NCBI GenBank assembly: GCA_018001695.1
Contig: JAGNHN010000023.1
Coordinates: forward strand, 1-51,618
DNA length: 51,618 bases
Direction: 5' to 3'
Source: Lentimicrobiaceae bacterium
Lineage (GTDB): Bacteria > Bacteroidota > Bacteroidia > Bacteroidales > JAGNHN01
The notes beneath the pieces were generated by a model that had not been told where the DNA came from, ran no database searches, and saw only the letters and a list, made by a program, of their open reading frames with translations. Shown one piece after another: positions 44,262 through 51,618 of the stretch. Position 1 is the first letter of the stretch. Each line of letters opens with the position of its first letter. Made by a program: the position numbers and the translations under genes.

Positions 44262-44929
44262 CTATAATATTGATTTTCTGAATATTCTGTCTTTATTAAC
44301 AAGCATACTGTTAGCAGGGTTGATTTTTCCTGATGGTATTTTGAGCCCTAGGCTGCTTTTTCATGAGACTTAACAATGCCTTAACAGAAAAATATCAGTT
44401 TTTCAAGACAGAGCTTGTCTCGGGAAACCTTTGCAGACCGGCAACACACGGCATCCCCCTTCCAGATATACCCTTAAACAATACCGACAGCAATTCATCT
44501 CGCCAAAAGCCTTATATATCAATAGATAGGGAAGCCTGCTCTGAAGAAAACTACCTGAACATCAATGAAATCAATGAATCCGGGGCATCCCTTTTCTCTC
44601 TTGTCATTGTATTGATACAATACCAAGGATTCCGGAACCGTCGGGCCTGCTGAATGTATATTTCTGGATGGCTTTCAACCGTATTGGCATGTTAATGATA
44701 CATTAAGCCTGCATGAAGAAAATGAAAACCAGCAATGACAAAGGCCTCCTGATTTATTTATGGTATTAGCGATTTGATTTCAGCCTCTTAAGTCGGATGC
44801 GTCTGGTTTTGTTGATAAAGTGTTTTGCCAGGCTTGCCAGGTGAGTGTATCTTGGATCACTCGATTGTCAGCCCCATTAGGCTTAGGCTAATACTCTGAA
44901 TATTAATCATTTTATATAGGCAATTCACT
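44262..44929. other. 668-base gene-poor stretch before the ribonucleotide reductase gene
   Basis: The only sizeable open frame (44363-44653) has no recognisable domain and atypical composition. Near the 3' end I see small stems: GAGTG/CACTC (44843-44847 with 44858-44862) and ATTAG/CTAAT (44876-44880 with 44888-44892), plus the repeat GCCAGG at 44827 and 44836. I found no cobalamin riboswitch conserved box and no NrdR-box pair. It may simply hold a long leader. Confidence 0.5.
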
Positions 44930-47656
44930 ATGGAGAACGATCTGTTTTCTTCCAGTCAACCGGAATCATGGGTAAGGGAGGATCAGGCACGCCAGGATTT
45001 TTATGACAAGGTGATGGAGAAACGTATGCGACCAAAAATAGAGGGACAAGGTACATTGGTTTTGGAGAATTTGGAAGCCAGCGCAGTGGAAAAGACGGTG
45101 TCAGCCCCACAATGGGAGCCCAGGCCATTGCCCACACGTGTTTACAGCTATGAAGAGGCTCTTGAATCATCGACAGCCTATTTCAAAGGAGATGACCTGG
45201 CCGCCAAAGTCTGGATCAACAAATATGCGCTGAAGGATACTGAAGGTAATCTTTACGAACTCAATCCCGATGACATGCACCATCGGATCGCTTCTGAGCT
45301 GGCAAGGATAGAGCGTCATTATCCCAATCCTCTGTCAGAGCAGGAGATCTATGAATTGCTGAAGGATTTTCGTTACATCATTCCACAGGGAAGTCCAATG
45401 GCCGGGATAGGAAATGACTTCCAGGTCGTTTCCCTTTCCAACTGCTTTGTCATTGGTAACGAAGGTTCGTCTGACTCCTACGGTGCCATCCTCAAGATCG
45501 ATCAGGAACAGGTACAGCTTATGAAACGCCGAGGGGGTGTCGGCCATGATCTATCACATATACGGCCGGGAAACAGCCCTGTGATGAATTCGGCTTTGCG
45601 TTCTACCGGCATCGTGCCGTTCATGGAACGTTATTCCAACTCCACACGTGAGGTGGCGCAGGATGGCAGGAGAGGTGCGCTCATGCTCACCGTATCTGTC
45701 AAGCATCCGGACGCCGGTGCTTTCATCGATGCAAAAGTGGATACCACGAAAGTGACAGGAGCCAATGTCAGTGTTAAACTGACCGATGAGTTCATGCGCG
45801 CGGTGGTAAACGACACCACATTCGAGCAAAAGTTTCCGATCAATGCCGCCAATCCTCTCGTCACCAATACCATACAGGCATCCGAGCTATGGCGTAAGAT
45901 CGTCCACAACGCATGGAAAACAGCAGAACCCGGAATCCTCTTCTGGGACAATATCATCCATGAGTCCATTCCGGACTGCTATGCAGATTTAGGATTCAAG
46001 ACAGTTTCAACCAATCCCTGTGGTGAAATCCCGCTTTGTCCATATGACTCATGCCGGCTGTTGGCCATTAACCTCTACAGCTATGTAGATAACCCCTTCA
46101 CCCCCGAAGCTTCTTTCAACTCTGACCGGTTCTCAGATCATGTACGTAAGGCCATGAGGCTGATGGACAATATCATCGACCTCGAACTGGAGAAGATCGA
46201 CCGTATAATAAAAAAGATTGAAGATGATCCTGAAGATGAGGAAATCAAACGGATAGAGCGCAAGCTATGGATGAAGATCCGCGACAAAGCGCTGCAAGGA
46301 AGGCGAACTGGCCTGGGAATCACCGCTGAAGGCGATATGCTGGCCGCACTCGGTACCCGCTATGGAACCGAACAAGCGACGCAATTCTCCGTAGAAGTAC
46401 ATAAACTCCTGGCGCTTGAAGCTTATTCTTCCTCCGTCACGATGGCCAAAGAAAGAGGTCCTTTCCAAATTTTTGACGCAGAGAGGGAAGTCAATAATCC
46501 GTTTATCCGCAGACTGCGTGAGGCATCACCTTCGCTTTATGATGACATGGTGAAGTATGGCCGTAGAAACATTGCCCTGCTGACCATCGCCCCGACGGGA
46601 ACCACCAGCCTGATGACCCAGACCTCCTCCGGCTTAGAACCGGCGTTTCTCATCAGCTATAAAAGAAGAAGGAAAGTCAATCCCAACGATAAGGATGTGC
46701 AGATCTCCTTCTATGATAAGGTCGGTGATGCCTGGGAAGAATACAATGTGTTCCATCATAAGTTTGTCACATGGCTGGAAGTGAACGGCTACGACCTTAA
46801 CGAAGTCAGCCATGCCAACGATGAGGCCCTGAAAGAGATCATCGCCATATCACCCTACGCCAAGGCCACCGCCAATGATATCGACTGGGTTGCGAAAGTG
46901 CGCATGCAGGGTGCCGTCCAGAAATGGGTCGACCATTCTATCAGCGTCACCGTGAATGTGCCTGCCGATACGCAAGAGGAGATGATCAGTCAGATCTATA
47001 AGACAGCCTGGGAAAGTGGCTGTAAGGGAATGACGGTCTATCGTGATGGTAGCCGGACCGGTGTACTTGTCTCCGGAGAAACCAAGAAAGAGGCTGATTT
47101 CATTGAAACTGAAGCCCCCAGAAGGCCACATAAGCTGGAAGCTGAAGTTATTCGATTCCAGAATGACTATGAGAAGTGGATCTCTTTCGTCGGACTGTAC
47201 AATGGCCGCCCTTACGAGATCTTTACCGGTAAAGCAGACGACTTCTGGGTCCCGGCCTGGGTCGAAAAAGGATGGATCTTTAAAAATAAACTCGATAAGG
47301 GTCAGAGTCGCTACGACTTCCAGTACGAAGACAAGGAAGGCTACAAAGTCACCATGGAAGGCCTTTCCCGTTCATTCAATAAAGAATACTGGAATTATGC
47401 CAAACTGATTTCAGGCATACTCCGCCATGGCATGCCCCTGCAATTCGTTGTGCATGTTGTCAATACCCTTGATTTACGCTCTGAATCTATTAACACCTGG
47501 AAAAATGGTGTGGAAAGAGCTTTGAAGAAATACATCCCCGATGGCACCAAGGCAGCCCGGAAAACCTGTCCGAACCCCGATTGCGGTGATCCCGAGAACA
47601 TGGTTTACCAGGAAGGTTGCCTTATTTGTATGAGTTGTGGATATACGGCTTGCTGA
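44930..47656 (+). CDS. nrdJ: Adenosylcobalamin-dependent (class II) ribonucleotide reductase
   Basis: This 908-residue enzyme reduces ribonucleotides to deoxyribonucleotides with coenzyme B12. Key residues are C172 in SLSNCFVIG, the radical Cys C364 and Glu366 in NPCGEIPL, and APTGTTSLM as the phosphate loop. VNVPADTQEEM and GCKGMTVYRDGSR are typical of the TIGR02504-type class II enzymes. The C-terminal tail has a four-Cys ribbon (CPNPDCG, CLICMSCGYTAC) carrying the shuttle thiols. No intein. The ATG at 44930 has no clear Shine-Dalgarno. No nrdAB, nrdD or nrdR is in the window. A strong hairpin follows the gene. Confidence 0.95.
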   Translation: MENDLFSSSQPESWVREDQARQDFYDKVMEKRMRPKIEGQGTLVLENLEASAVEKTVSAPQWEPRPLPTRVYSYEEALESSTAYFKGDDLAAKVWINKYALKDTEGNLYELNPDDMHHRIASELARIERHYPNPLSEQEIYELLKDFRYIIPQGSPMAGIGNDFQVVSLSNCFVIGNEGSSDSYGAILKIDQEQVQLMKRRGGVGHDLSHIRPGNSPVMNSALRSTGIVPFMERYSNSTREVAQDGRRGALMLTVSVKHPDAGAFIDAKVDTTKVTGANVSVKLTDEFMRAVVNDTTFEQKFPINAANPLVTNTIQASELWRKIVHNAWKTAEPGILFWDNIIHESIPDCYADLGFKTVSTNPCGEIPLCPYDSCRLLAINLYSYVDNPFTPEASFNSDRFSDHVRKAMRLMDNIIDLELEKIDRIIKKIEDDPEDEEIKRIERKLWMKIRDKALQGRRTGLGITAEGDMLAALGTRYGTEQATQFSVEVHKLLALEAYSSSVTMAKERGPFQIFDAEREVNNPFIRRLREASPSLYDDMVKYGRRNIALLTIAPTGTTSLMTQTSSGLEPAFLISYKRRRKVNPNDKDVQISFYDKVGDAWEEYNVFHHKFVTWLEVNGYDLNEVSHANDEALKEIIAISPYAKATANDIDWVAKVRMQGAVQKWVDHSISVTVNVPADTQEEMISQIYKTAWESGCKGMTVYRDGSRTGVLVSGETKKEADFIETEAPRRPHKLEAEVIRFQNDYEKWISFVGLYNGRPYEIFTGKADDFWVPAWVEKGWIFKNKLDKGQSRYDFQYEDKEGYKVTMEGLSRSFNKEYWNYAKLISGILRHGMPLQFVVHVVNTLDLRSESINTWKNGVERALKKYIPDGTKAARKTCPNPDCGDPENMVYQEGCLICMSCGYTAC

Positions 47657-47706
47657 CAAGGGCTGAACCATCCTGGTTTCCGCAGCACGAATCCATCACA
47701 ACCATC

Positions 47707-47740
47707 CATGTGCGCAGTGAATGCTGCGCACATGCTTTTT
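47707..47740 (+). terminator. Terminator between nrdJ and the convergent repeat-protein gene
   Basis: CATGTGCGCAG (47707-47717) pairs perfectly with CTGCGCACATG (47724-47734) around TGAATG, followed by CTTTTT. It is the strongest stem in the window and serves the nrdJ side. Confidence 0.88.
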
Positions 47741-47759
47741 GGGGGCCATCCTAATATTT

Positions 47760-48158
47760 TCAGAAATGTAATTTGTGGTAGTCGAAGTACTGACTTTCGC
47801 GTAGTTTCTTAATCTTCAGGGCAAGCCTGATAAAAATATCCAGATCACGGGACTTGAGCCAGACCAGCGCTGGCTCTTTACCCTGGCAGGCATCGGCAAA
47901 CACGATATAAAAGGAATAACCATGTTGCTTTAGCCAATGGTAGGCTTTTTCCCGGCCATCTATGGCCGAATCCAGGGCAGCCAGATCCGGATAGCCGTGT
48001 TTCATCAACCACAAAAACGCTTCCTCACTTCCACGCACCGCAGTGGCCAAGGCCCCCAGTTCGGGATAGCCGTTTTTCATCAGCCAGTCCAGAAAGGTCT
48101 TCTGTCCATCAATCGCCTCACCAAAGGCCAATAATATCTCTGCAGGGTATTTCAACAT
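47760..48158 (-). CDS. Solenoid-like protein of exact 25-residue repeats, unknown function
   Basis: This 132-residue soluble protein has no signal peptide. From about residue 19 it is made of four consecutive 25-residue units with the pattern G-x-E-x-A-x-x-W-L-x3-G-Y-P-x-L-x-A-L-x2-A-[IV]. The second and third units read GSEEAFLWLMKHGYP... and GREKAYHWLKQHGYS.... The N-terminal 18 residues are a half unit (YPAEILLAFGEAID), and the fourth unit is more divergent. Each unit should make two short helices, giving an alpha-solenoid. I do not recognise a named family. The start ATG at 48158 is 2 bases after the pterin dehydratase stop, so the genes are likely co-transcribed. Confidence 0.7.
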   Translation of the reverse strand: MLKYPAEILLAFGEAIDGQKTFLDWLMKNGYPELGALATAVRGSEEAFLWLMKHGYPDLAALDSAIDGREKAYHWLKQHGYSFYIVFADACQGKEPALVWLKSRDLDIFIRLALKIKKLRESQYFDYHKLHF

Positions 48159-48160
48159 AC

Positions 48161-48442
48161 TCAAACCAGCTTGTCGATGAGCGCCGCCATGCGCCTGTCC
48201 AGTTCGGTCACGGTATTTCCGGCATCATGGGTTGTCAGACGGATGCTGACTCTGTTATAGACGTTCGACCACTCCGGATGGTGCTGCATTTGCTCAGCCA
48301 GCAGGGCCACCCTTGTCATAAATGCAAAAGCTTCACTGAAATCCTGAAAAGTAAAGGAACGCTGAAGACTACCATCCTGTTCCAACCACATGGCTTCTAA
48401 TTGTTTTACAACACTCAACCGGATCCGGTCGTTTTTGTTCAA
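48161..48442 (-). CDS. Pterin-4a-carbinolamine dehydratase-like protein
   Basis: This 93-residue protein carries the PCD/DCoH signature [30 protein letters not shown], with H54-H55-P56, the Tyr/Val-Tyr segment and the second His before D. The enzyme dehydrates 4a-hydroxytetrahydropterin made by aromatic amino acid hydroxylases; in bacteria lacking those it may serve in pterin or moco metabolism. No hydroxylase is in the window. The start is a TTG 2 bases after the radical SAM stop. The first in-frame ATG (48391) would remove the first 17 residues, including part of the first helix, so I kept TTG. Confidence 0.8.
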   Translation of the reverse strand: MNKNDRIRLSVVKQLEAMWLEQDGSLQRSFTFQDFSEAFAFMTRVALLAEQMQHHPEWSNVYNRVSIRLTTHDAGNTVTELDRRMAALIDKLV

Positions 48443-48444
48443 AA

Positions 48445-49224
48445 TCAGCCGTAGACCTTGGCCGGGATGCCAGCTTCTTCCGCCATGCGACCGATGGCCA
48501 GCAGCTCATCAAAGGACACCTTTTCCAGTTCACGCGCCGGGGTTTCGCGGTCAATAGTATATACCATCACATATTGCGGTTTAACAGCCAGAAGATTATC
48601 CACCCAGGCCTTCAGCTCTACAGGTGTTGTGTTATCAATCGCCTGTCCGTTGTATTTTCCCCTGAAGAAAATGGATTGTATGATAAGGTTGCCATCCAGG
48701 AGCTTAAACTGATCCAGCAGCTTATCCAGGCTGAGATGGGCTGGTGGTTGATTGATGAGACGGAACATGGCATCCGTACCGGCATCCAGCTTGAGGATAT
48801 TCATATCCACGTTTTGCAAGGCCTCCAGGACTTTGGGCCTGTGCAGCATGGATGCATTAGATAGCACGCCAATGGCTGAATCTGGAAACCATTTATCTCT
48901 GAGCTGCCGTGTGTCTTCAATGATACTGTCGAACTCAGGATGTATCGTAGGCTCTCCATTGCCGGCAAAAGTGATGGCATCGGGTGCCGGACCGGCTACC
49001 TTCAGGTCGGCGAGCCTGGCTTCCAGTGCGTCAAATACCTCTCGTCGCGTAGGTAACCGTATGTCCTCCACCGATGGCTTCTGGTTCCAACCGCATTCAC
49101 AGTAAATGCAGTTGTAAGTACAATACTTATAATGTGTGGGCAAAAGATTGATGCCCAGAGAGACCCCCAGCCTACGGCTCTTGACAGGGCCAAACACGAT
49201 CTCGTTGAAGAGGAATCCGGTCAT
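48445..49224 (-). CDS. Radical SAM protein, unknown substrate
   Basis: This 259-residue enzyme has the [4Fe-4S] motif C35-TYN-C39-IY-C42 (CxxxCxxC). [14 protein letters not shown] is the GGEP-like SAM-binding strand, and [11 protein letters not shown] is the next strand. [16 protein letters not shown] before the cluster places it in a widespread small group related to the wyosine-type radical SAM proteins. Three extra Cys (C44 among them) lie near the cluster. It heads the three-gene run with the pterin dehydratase and the repeat protein. The reaction is unknown. Confidence 0.85.
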   Translation of the reverse strand: MTGFLFNEIVFGPVKSRRLGVSLGINLLPTHYKYCTYNCIYCECGWNQKPSVEDIRLPTRREVFDALEARLADLKVAGPAPDAITFAGNGEPTIHPEFDSIIEDTRQLRDKWFPDSAIGVLSNASMLHRPKVLEALQNVDMNILKLDAGTDAMFRLINQPPAHLSLDKLLDQFKLLDGNLIIQSIFFRGKYNGQAIDNTTPVELKAWVDNLLAVKPQYVMVYTIDRETPARELEKVSFDELLAIGRMAEEAGIPAKVYG

Positions 49225-49311
49225 TTCCTTAGCGATTAAGCATCTAAAGGTAAACTAATATTTCGATATGATGCTGTACCTAAAGCCATGCTCAGCCTGA
49301 ACATTTTGCGT

Positions 49312-49319
49312 TAACTTTG
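49312..49319 (+). promoter_or_regulatory. TAACTTTG -7 box before the polyprenyl synthase gene
   Basis: It matches TAnnTTTG perfectly and ends 17 bases before the ATG at 49336. No good -33 box at 19-25 bases. Confidence 0.5.
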
Positions 49320-49335
49320 ACCCTTTGATCAAGGG

Positions 49336-50310
49336 ATGAGCAAGCTGGACGATATCAAGGGCCCCATTGCAGGGCATTTGGCGGAATTCGATGCGTTTTT
49401 CAGAGAATCCATGCAGTCACGTGTGGCTCTTCTGGACAGAATCACGAGGTATATCGTACGCCGCAAGGGCAAGCAGATGCGCCCCATGTTCGTCTTTTTC
49501 TCCGCCGGCCTGTGCGGGGAGATCAACCAGACGACATACCGGGCCGCTTCTCTTATCGAATTATTACACACAGCCTCTTTGATCCACGACGATGTCGTGG
49601 ATGATGCCTATGAAAGAAGGGGGTTCTTCTCCCTGAATGCACTTTGGAAAAACAAAATCGCCGTCCTTGTCGGCGATTACCTCCTGTCCCGTGGGTTGTT
49701 GCTCGCTGTTGACCACGGAGAATTCGACCTTCTGAGGATTGTTTCTGAAGCAACACGGGAGATGAGCGAAGGTGAATTATTGCAGATCGAAAAATCCCGC
49801 AGCCTCGACATCACTGAGGAGACCTATTTCGAAATCATTCGCAAGAAAACGGCTTCGCTCATCGCCTCCTGCTGCGCCAGTGGAGCGAGGTCTTCCAGTG
49901 AGGATGAAAACCTTGTAAAAAAAATGCATGCCTTCGGTGAACTGGCAGGCATGGCTTTCCAGATAAAGGATGACTTGCTGGACTTTAGCGAAAGCCAGGT
50001 TACCGGCAAACCCAAAGGGGGCGACATCAAGGAGAAAAAAATGACGCTCCCCCTGATACACCTGCTCAATCAGTCCAGCCCAGGTGAAAGAAAAAGGCTG
50101 ATCCGTATGATACGCTATCACAACCGCGACAGGGCCGCTGTCAGAGAAATCGTAAACCTGGTGCATACCCAGGGAGGCATTCTCTATGCGCAACAGAAGA
50201 TGGAAGAATACCGTAACCGCGCACTGCTGCTGCTCAGAGAATTTCCCGAAGGCCCCAACCGCCGGGGATTGGAAGAGCTTGTTATCTATACTACCGAACG
50301 CAAACACTGA
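49336..50310 (+). CDS. Polyprenyl diphosphate synthase (trans-isoprenyl chain)
   Basis: This 324-residue cytoplasmic enzyme lengthens isoprenoid diphosphates, most likely the side chain of menaquinone. The first Asp-rich motif is IHDDVVDDAYERRG (DDxxD, with the Arg pair) and the second is FQIKDDLLDF. KQMRPMFV and GGDIKEKKMTLPLIHLL (with the conserved GKP before) complete the pattern. The residues just before the first DDxxD, ELLHTASLI, are small, fitting a long product (octa- to heptaprenyl), though length is inference. It is followed by the MORN-repeat gene after 4 bases. Confidence 0.92.
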   Translation: MSKLDDIKGPIAGHLAEFDAFFRESMQSRVALLDRITRYIVRRKGKQMRPMFVFFSAGLCGEINQTTYRAASLIELLHTASLIHDDVVDDAYERRGFFSLNALWKNKIAVLVGDYLLSRGLLLAVDHGEFDLLRIVSEATREMSEGELLQIEKSRSLDITEETYFEIIRKKTASLIASCCASGARSSSEDENLVKKMHAFGELAGMAFQIKDDLLDFSESQVTGKPKGGDIKEKKMTLPLIHLLNQSSPGERKRLIRMIRYHNRDRAAVREIVNLVHTQGGILYAQQKMEEYRNRALLLLREFPEGPNRRGLEELVIYTTERKH

Positions 50311-50314
50311 TTCT

Positions 50315-51618
50315 ATGACCTATCCGCTCACGACCTCACATCTGAGGTGGTTACTGCCTGGACTGGCTTTGTTGTTTTGCCTGGTGCTTCCGGCTCAGGA
50401 CATCCGGACAACCTGGTGGAACAAAGATATCAAGCAAAGCGAAGGGCCCATCCGGGATACCCTCCCACACGGGGAATGGAAATACTGGTATCCTGATGGA
50501 AAACTCTGGTCGCAGGGAACCTTTAACATGGGAGAACGTTCCGGAGTATGGAAATTCTGGTATGAAAATAACGCCCTGCACAAAGAGATGGATTATGCCA
50601 GCGGCGATTTCCGGGAATGGCACCCAGGCGGACAACCCAAAGTCCAGGGCCGCATCCTGCCGTCCGGAAACACTGGGACATGGAAGCACTACTATCCGGA
50701 TGGCCAGCTCGAAGAAGAGCTGATATGGAAAGATGGAAAACGGGAAGGCCCGGTGACGAAATATCATCCAAACGGGAAGCCCTCCTTCGTTTCGACCTAT
50801 CTTAATGACAGCCTCAACGGAGCTGCTGTCTGGTATTATGAAATTGGTACACCTGAGATGGAAGGGTTCCTTAAGAATGATCTGCAGGACAGCCTGTGGA
50901 CCTTTTACCATCCCAATGGTCAGACGGGCAGTAAAGGACGATTCCTGGCCGGCGAGCAGGAAGGTCATTGGATATATTACTACGACACTGGTGAGAAGTG
51001 GAAGGAAGGGGAATTCAGTCAGGGACAGCGCCAGGGTAAATGGATCACCTGGTATGAATCAGGGAGGAAAGACCATGAAGGCCCTTTTCTCAATGACCTG
51101 GAGCATGGGTTCTGGCAATCCTGGTACGAAAATGGTAGACTAAAAGACCAGGGCCATTTTGAAATGGGACGCATGGATGGCAAATGGGAAGGCTGGTATC
51201 CGGATGGTAAAAAACAATATGTAGTTCATTATCAAAAAGGTCAGCGGCACGGATTGGCTTCATGGTGGTATGATAATGGATTGCAAAAATCAAGTGGCGC
51301 ATTTGAGCGGGGAGAGAAAAACGGTCGCTGGACAGAATGGTACCTCAGTGGTCACATCAAAGAACAAGGGGCCTACCGCATGAGCGTCCAGCATGGGCGT
51401 TGGGTATATTATGACGACAAGGGTATCATCTCGCGCGAACAAACCTTCAAGGATGGGCGCCCGGAAGGCTATTGGGCAGAATACTTTGCCAACGGTAAAA
51501 AGAAAGCTGAAGGCAGTTACCTTGAGAATTTTAAACACGGCAAATGGAGCTATTGGGATCAGGATGGCAAACTCCTCTATGGCGTGGTCTTCGATAAAGG
51601 AAATAAGATTAAGGAAGT
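50315..51618 (+). CDS. Secreted MORN-type repeat protein (3' end cut by the window)
   Basis: The frame is open from the ATG at 50315 to the window end (434 codons and two bases) and continues beyond. A signal peptide is visible (LLPGLALLFCLVLPAQ). About 16 copies of a 23-residue repeat follow, with the pattern G-x-W-x-x-[WY]-Y-x-[DN]-G-x-x-x-x-x-G-x-[FY]-x-x-G-x-x-x. Examples are WKYWYPDGKLWSQGTF, WQSWYENGRLKDQGHF and WTEWYLSGHIKEQGAY. This is the MORN_2/YwqK-like antitoxin repeat family, forming long beta-hairpin ribbons. Some YwqK-like proteins are called antitoxins, but here the export signal and length suggest a surface or periplasmic structural protein. It may be translationally coupled to the prenyl synthase 4 bases upstream. 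Confidence 0.8.
   Translation, partial: MTYPLTTSHLRWLLPGLALLFCLVLPAQDIRTTWWNKDIKQSEGPIRDTLPHGEWKYWYPDGKLWSQGTFNMGERSGVWKFWYENNALHKEMDYASGDFREWHPGGQPKVQGRILPSGNTGTWKHYYPDGQLEEELIWKDGKREGPVTKYHPNGKPSFVSTYLNDSLNGAAVWYYEIGTPEMEGFLKNDLQDSLWTFYHPNGQTGSKGRFLAGEQEGHWIYYYDTGEKWKEGEFSQGQRQGKWITWYESGRKDHEGPFLNDLEHGFWQSWYENGRLKDQGHFEMGRMDGKWEGWYPDGKKQYVVHYQKGQRHGLASWWYDNGLQKSSGAFERGEKNGRWTEWYLSGHIKEQGAYRMSVQHGRWVYYDDKGIISREQTFKDGRPEGYWAEYFANGKKKAEGSYLENFKHGKWSYWDQDGKLLYGVVFDKGNKIKE

Noticed and set aside
44363..44653. 96-residue open frame before the ribonucleotide reductase gene
   Set aside because: It is a polar composition without any motif, signal peptide or promoter; kept only as part of the gene-poor stretch.
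44684..44700. Possible sigma-54 promoter (TTGGCATGTTAATGATA)
   Set aside because: The -24 GG is present, but the bases 10 positions on are AT rather than the required GC.
50777..51143. Overlapping frames inside the MORN-repeat region
   Set aside because: The frame from 50315 stays open to the window end and gives regular repeats; the others are shadows.
1..51618. CRISPR array, prophage, insertion sequence, toxin-antitoxin or defence cluster
   Set aside because: No spaced direct repeats, transposase, integrase, phage structural gene or recognisable defence protein was seen on either strand. The AlbA_2 protein and MORN repeats alone do not make such a system.

Overview
The window is a chromosomal segment of a Bacteroidota (Bacteroidetes) bacterium, most likely Bacteroidales-like and of middling GC. 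The evidence is a SusC/SusD pair, type IX secretion sorting domains, a CHU_C (gliding-type) C-terminal domain, TAnnTTTG promoter boxes, scarce Shine-Dalgarno sequences, and an ExbB/ExbD/ExbD cluster. The genus cannot be fixed from the sequence alone. I see no CRISPR array, prophage, insertion sequence or rRNA; the only RNA genes are one tRNA-Ser and a fluoride riboswitch.

Layout. 1-650 is gene-free and rich in palindromes and GGGAGA repeats. 651-1519 holds a promoter, a fluoride riboswitch, crcB and a DUF190 gene. 1571-5137 holds a large secreted Ig-like repeat protein and an SLC13 anion symporter. 5177-26653 is an alpha-glucan utilisation locus. Its minus arm runs T9SS amylase, MFS sugar transporter, TreS-like GH13, a fused beta-phosphoglucomutase/GH65 phosphorylase, and a uridine-kinase-like P-loop kinase. 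Its plus arm runs SusC, SusD, a SusE/F-like lipoprotein and three exported GH13 enzymes. The arms diverge from 14976-15110, where a perfect inverted repeat lies in the promoter zone. 26772-28959 has a small T9SS cargo protein, an AlbA_2-domain protein and a small beta-barrel.

28960-40751 is mostly housekeeping on the minus strand: PAP2-like protein and rpoN, asnS, exbB with an uncharacterised membrane protein and two exbD, tRNA-Ser, then a run thioredoxin-like/panC/panD/flippase-like/rfaE2/radA, and an MBL hydrolase. 40953-51618 holds a large propeller/outer-membrane protein, a B12-dependent ribonucleotide reductase after a 668-base gene-poor leader, a solenoid protein with exact 25-residue repeats, a pterin dehydratase, a radical SAM protein, a polyprenyl synthase, and a MORN-repeat protein cut by the window end.

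How the genes work together. The glucan locus looks like a complete starch or maltodextrin route. Surface proteins bind and cut glucan, SusC imports oligosaccharides, periplasmic GH13s trim them, and the MFS carrier brings disaccharide into the cytoplasm. There a TreS-like enzyme could interconvert maltose and trehalose, and the GH65-PgmB fusion could turn the disaccharide directly into glucose plus glucose 6-phosphate. The fusion, the adjacent orphan kinase, the missing local regulator, the riboswitch and the 25-residue repeat protein are the points most worth following. I found no defence-like or wholly new multi-gene system.
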